A DNA stretch of 34,025 bases from Cruorifilaria tuberocauda (Eukaryota; Nematoda; Chromadorea; Rhabditida; Onchocercidae), in the NCBI GenBank assembly GCA_013365365.1, contig JABVXU010000574.1:1-34025 (forward strand), in the 5' to 3' direction. Made by a program: the position numbers and the translations under genes. How positions within the stretch are numbered: the first letter of the stretch is position 1; every line of letters starts with the position of its first letter. Under the pieces are notes generated by a model. That model had not been told where the DNA came from. It did not search any database and was given only the letters and a program-made list of their open reading frames with translations. Shown here piece by piece: positions 32,738 through 34,025 of the stretch.

Positions 32738-34025
32738 TTATTGAAATAGATTAAGCTCCTTTTTTTGCTCATAATCAGCCTTTGGTTCATAGAAATGATG
32801 TCCTCCAAGGATACGATAAAATTCGAAATGTTTCGTCGAGGAATGATTTTTAGCGATCGATTTAATCAGTTCGCCAGCTGGGCATGGTTTCAGCTTCGGC
32901 ACAAAATCCTATGAAGCAGAAATTAATTGCCAAAAGTTCCTTCAAAGGGTAAAAATTAATCGGGTGTCCCTTTTTTCTGCATATTTAGTTTAAAATTAAA
33001 TAAAAGATGGTTGAGAATCTTCAACCAGCAGACTTACAGCATTATATTGGGATACCACTTTCATTGGCTCGTTTTGCCAAAACATTGATTCTTTCAATTT
33101 AGTTGATGCCATCTGAATTTGCTTCGTGGGTGTTGCTGGTATTTTAAATGAAGCGCGATAAATGTTTTGACCTTCAAGATAACTTATAAAACAAGTATTT
33201 GCTGTTGACTAATAATTCACTAATTCCTTATGAGAAAGATAATAAAGTACCCTCACCCGTTTGACACAGAGGAAGAGGACCTTTGATAGAAACCATGTTA
33301 TATCATTAATAAGAAAATTTCCAGAGCAAACTGACCTTCGGGAAGCTTTGATTGATTTTCGTGATAAATAACGTATCGTACATCCCTTGCTGGTATTCCC
33401 TCATAAAATGTTTCTGTATACGTTGTCCCTAACTTTTCTGTACACGTTCCGCCCTGCTCCACTGCGCCATATGCGGAGCCTTCCGAACACGCTGCATTCA
33501 AGTTTTCCGTACACACAACGCTGCGCCCTTCCATTTTACCGACAGATTCATCTTTCCTTTGCTCTTCCTGAGATAAGAAGTATAAACTACAGATTTGCAA
33601 CATATATTCATCCACACCTAGCAAGAATAAGTAAAATGTTAGCGGTTCACTAAGCCGCTAAACACAAAATTCTTTTGAAGTTATGACTACTAGCCTTCCA
33701 AATGTCCGAACTGCCAGACGTGACAGTTTTAAATCTATCCTCTTCTTCGTCAGTGAATTCAACGTGGGAATGTGTTTTAGCGCCGAATAAAACATCACCA
33801 AATAAAATATCTGTACCGCATGGCTTCTTGATAACACATGGTTTTTCTACTTTTGCGCTAAAATCCCGTTGACTCACACTTTTCATCTCCGATTCCTCAT
33901 CATTCTAAAAAAGAAAGAAAGATTTGGACTTGATCAATACAATACACAGTTTCCCACCCGAATGGGAAACTGTATCCCTGTCAAACTGGCCTTCCTTCTG
34001 CAACTAATCCAATCCTTTCAACTTT
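32738..34025 (-). CDS. Unrecognised protein, 3' part of a spliced gene (5' end off window)
   Basis: I do not recognise the family. Minus-strand exons: 34025-33987 (partial), 33904-33691, 33617-33336, 33171-33038, 32908-32738. They give 279 residues before a TAA, and the joins keep frame. The first exon's inclusion and the 33691 donor (GTAGTC) are the least certain points; an alternative acceptor (CTCAG) would start exon 3 at 33567. Visible in order: a charged segment beginning NDEESEMKS, a KKPCGTDILFGDVLFG stretch, an acidic patch FTDEEEDRFK, a low-complexity part with three CTE/TYTE units (VCTENL, TCTEKL, TYTETF), then a more ordered C-terminus with PARDVRYVIYHENQ, ESMFWQNEP, PCPAGELIKSIAKNHS and FEFYRILGGHHFYEP. 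No signal peptide or membrane segment is visible in the part seen. Strong GTAAGTC and TTTTTTAG splice sites argue that it is a real gene, probably nematode-restricted. Confidence 0.65.
33946..33973. repeat. 11-bp perfect hairpin in an intron of the unrecognised gene
   Basis: Arms ACAGTTTCCCA (33946-33956) and TGGGAAACTGT (33963-33973) pair perfectly around a 6-nt loop. In the minus-strand transcript the loop reads UUCGGG. It lies in the putative intron 33986-33905. Function unknown. Confidence 0.8.

Noticed and set aside
1..34025. Possible bacterial endosymbiont (Wolbachia-type), viral or transposase-derived inserts.
   Set aside because: I looked for long uninterrupted frames and recognisable integrase, transposase or reverse-transcriptase motifs on both strands and saw none; all long frames belong to spliced animal genes.

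Overview
The window looks like nuclear DNA of a nematode, most likely a clade III (filarial-type, Spirurina) worm. It is AT-rich, its genes are heavily split by GT-AG introns, and the proteins read closest to metazoan and nematode enzymes. Five genes also have an AG acceptor only 4 to 37 nt upstream of the start codon, the arrangement expected for spliced-leader (SL) trans-splicing. The group is inferred from composition and gene structure; no database search was possible. I reconstructed the gene models by hand from splice signals, reading frame and conserved protein motifs.

Layout. 1-7990 holds no gene I can support, only small repeats. 8022-16712 (+) is a facilitated glucose transporter of the GLUT/SLC2 family (11 exons, 522 aa) with a 5.6-kb first intron containing a long near-perfect palindrome and a possible second first exon. 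16713-19651 is mostly empty apart from a weak candidate for a small secreted peptide. 19656-21565 (+) is an ECH1-type dienoyl-CoA isomerase (5 exons, 301 aa). 22182-24570 (+) is HSDL2, a short-chain dehydrogenase fused to an SCP2 domain (8 exons, 398 aa). 25329-26003 (-) is a histone-fold protein matching DNA polymerase epsilon subunit 4 (3 exons, 156 aa). 27826-31490 (+) is mitochondrial succinate-semialdehyde dehydrogenase (12 exons, 506 aa). 32738-34025 (-) is the 3' part of a gene I do not recognise, running off the right edge.

Functionally the region is mostly metabolic. GLUT supplies sugar, ECH1 and HSDL2 (adjacent, same strand) act on fatty-acyl substrates in mitochondria and/or peroxisomes, and SSADH closes the GABA shunt into the TCA cycle. 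POLE4 is an unrelated replication/chromatin subunit, convergent with HSDL2 and divergent from SSADH. I found no bacterial, viral or transposase genes, no CRISPR array, and no tRNA or rRNA.

The points most worth a second look are the loss of one of the three active-site acids in ECH1, the absence of the redox-switch cysteine in SSADH, and a pair of inverted copies of a short repeat that bracket the SSADH gene. The two candidate N-termini of GLUT, the C-terminal tail on POLE4 and the 70-bp palindrome in GLUT intron 1 also merit checking.
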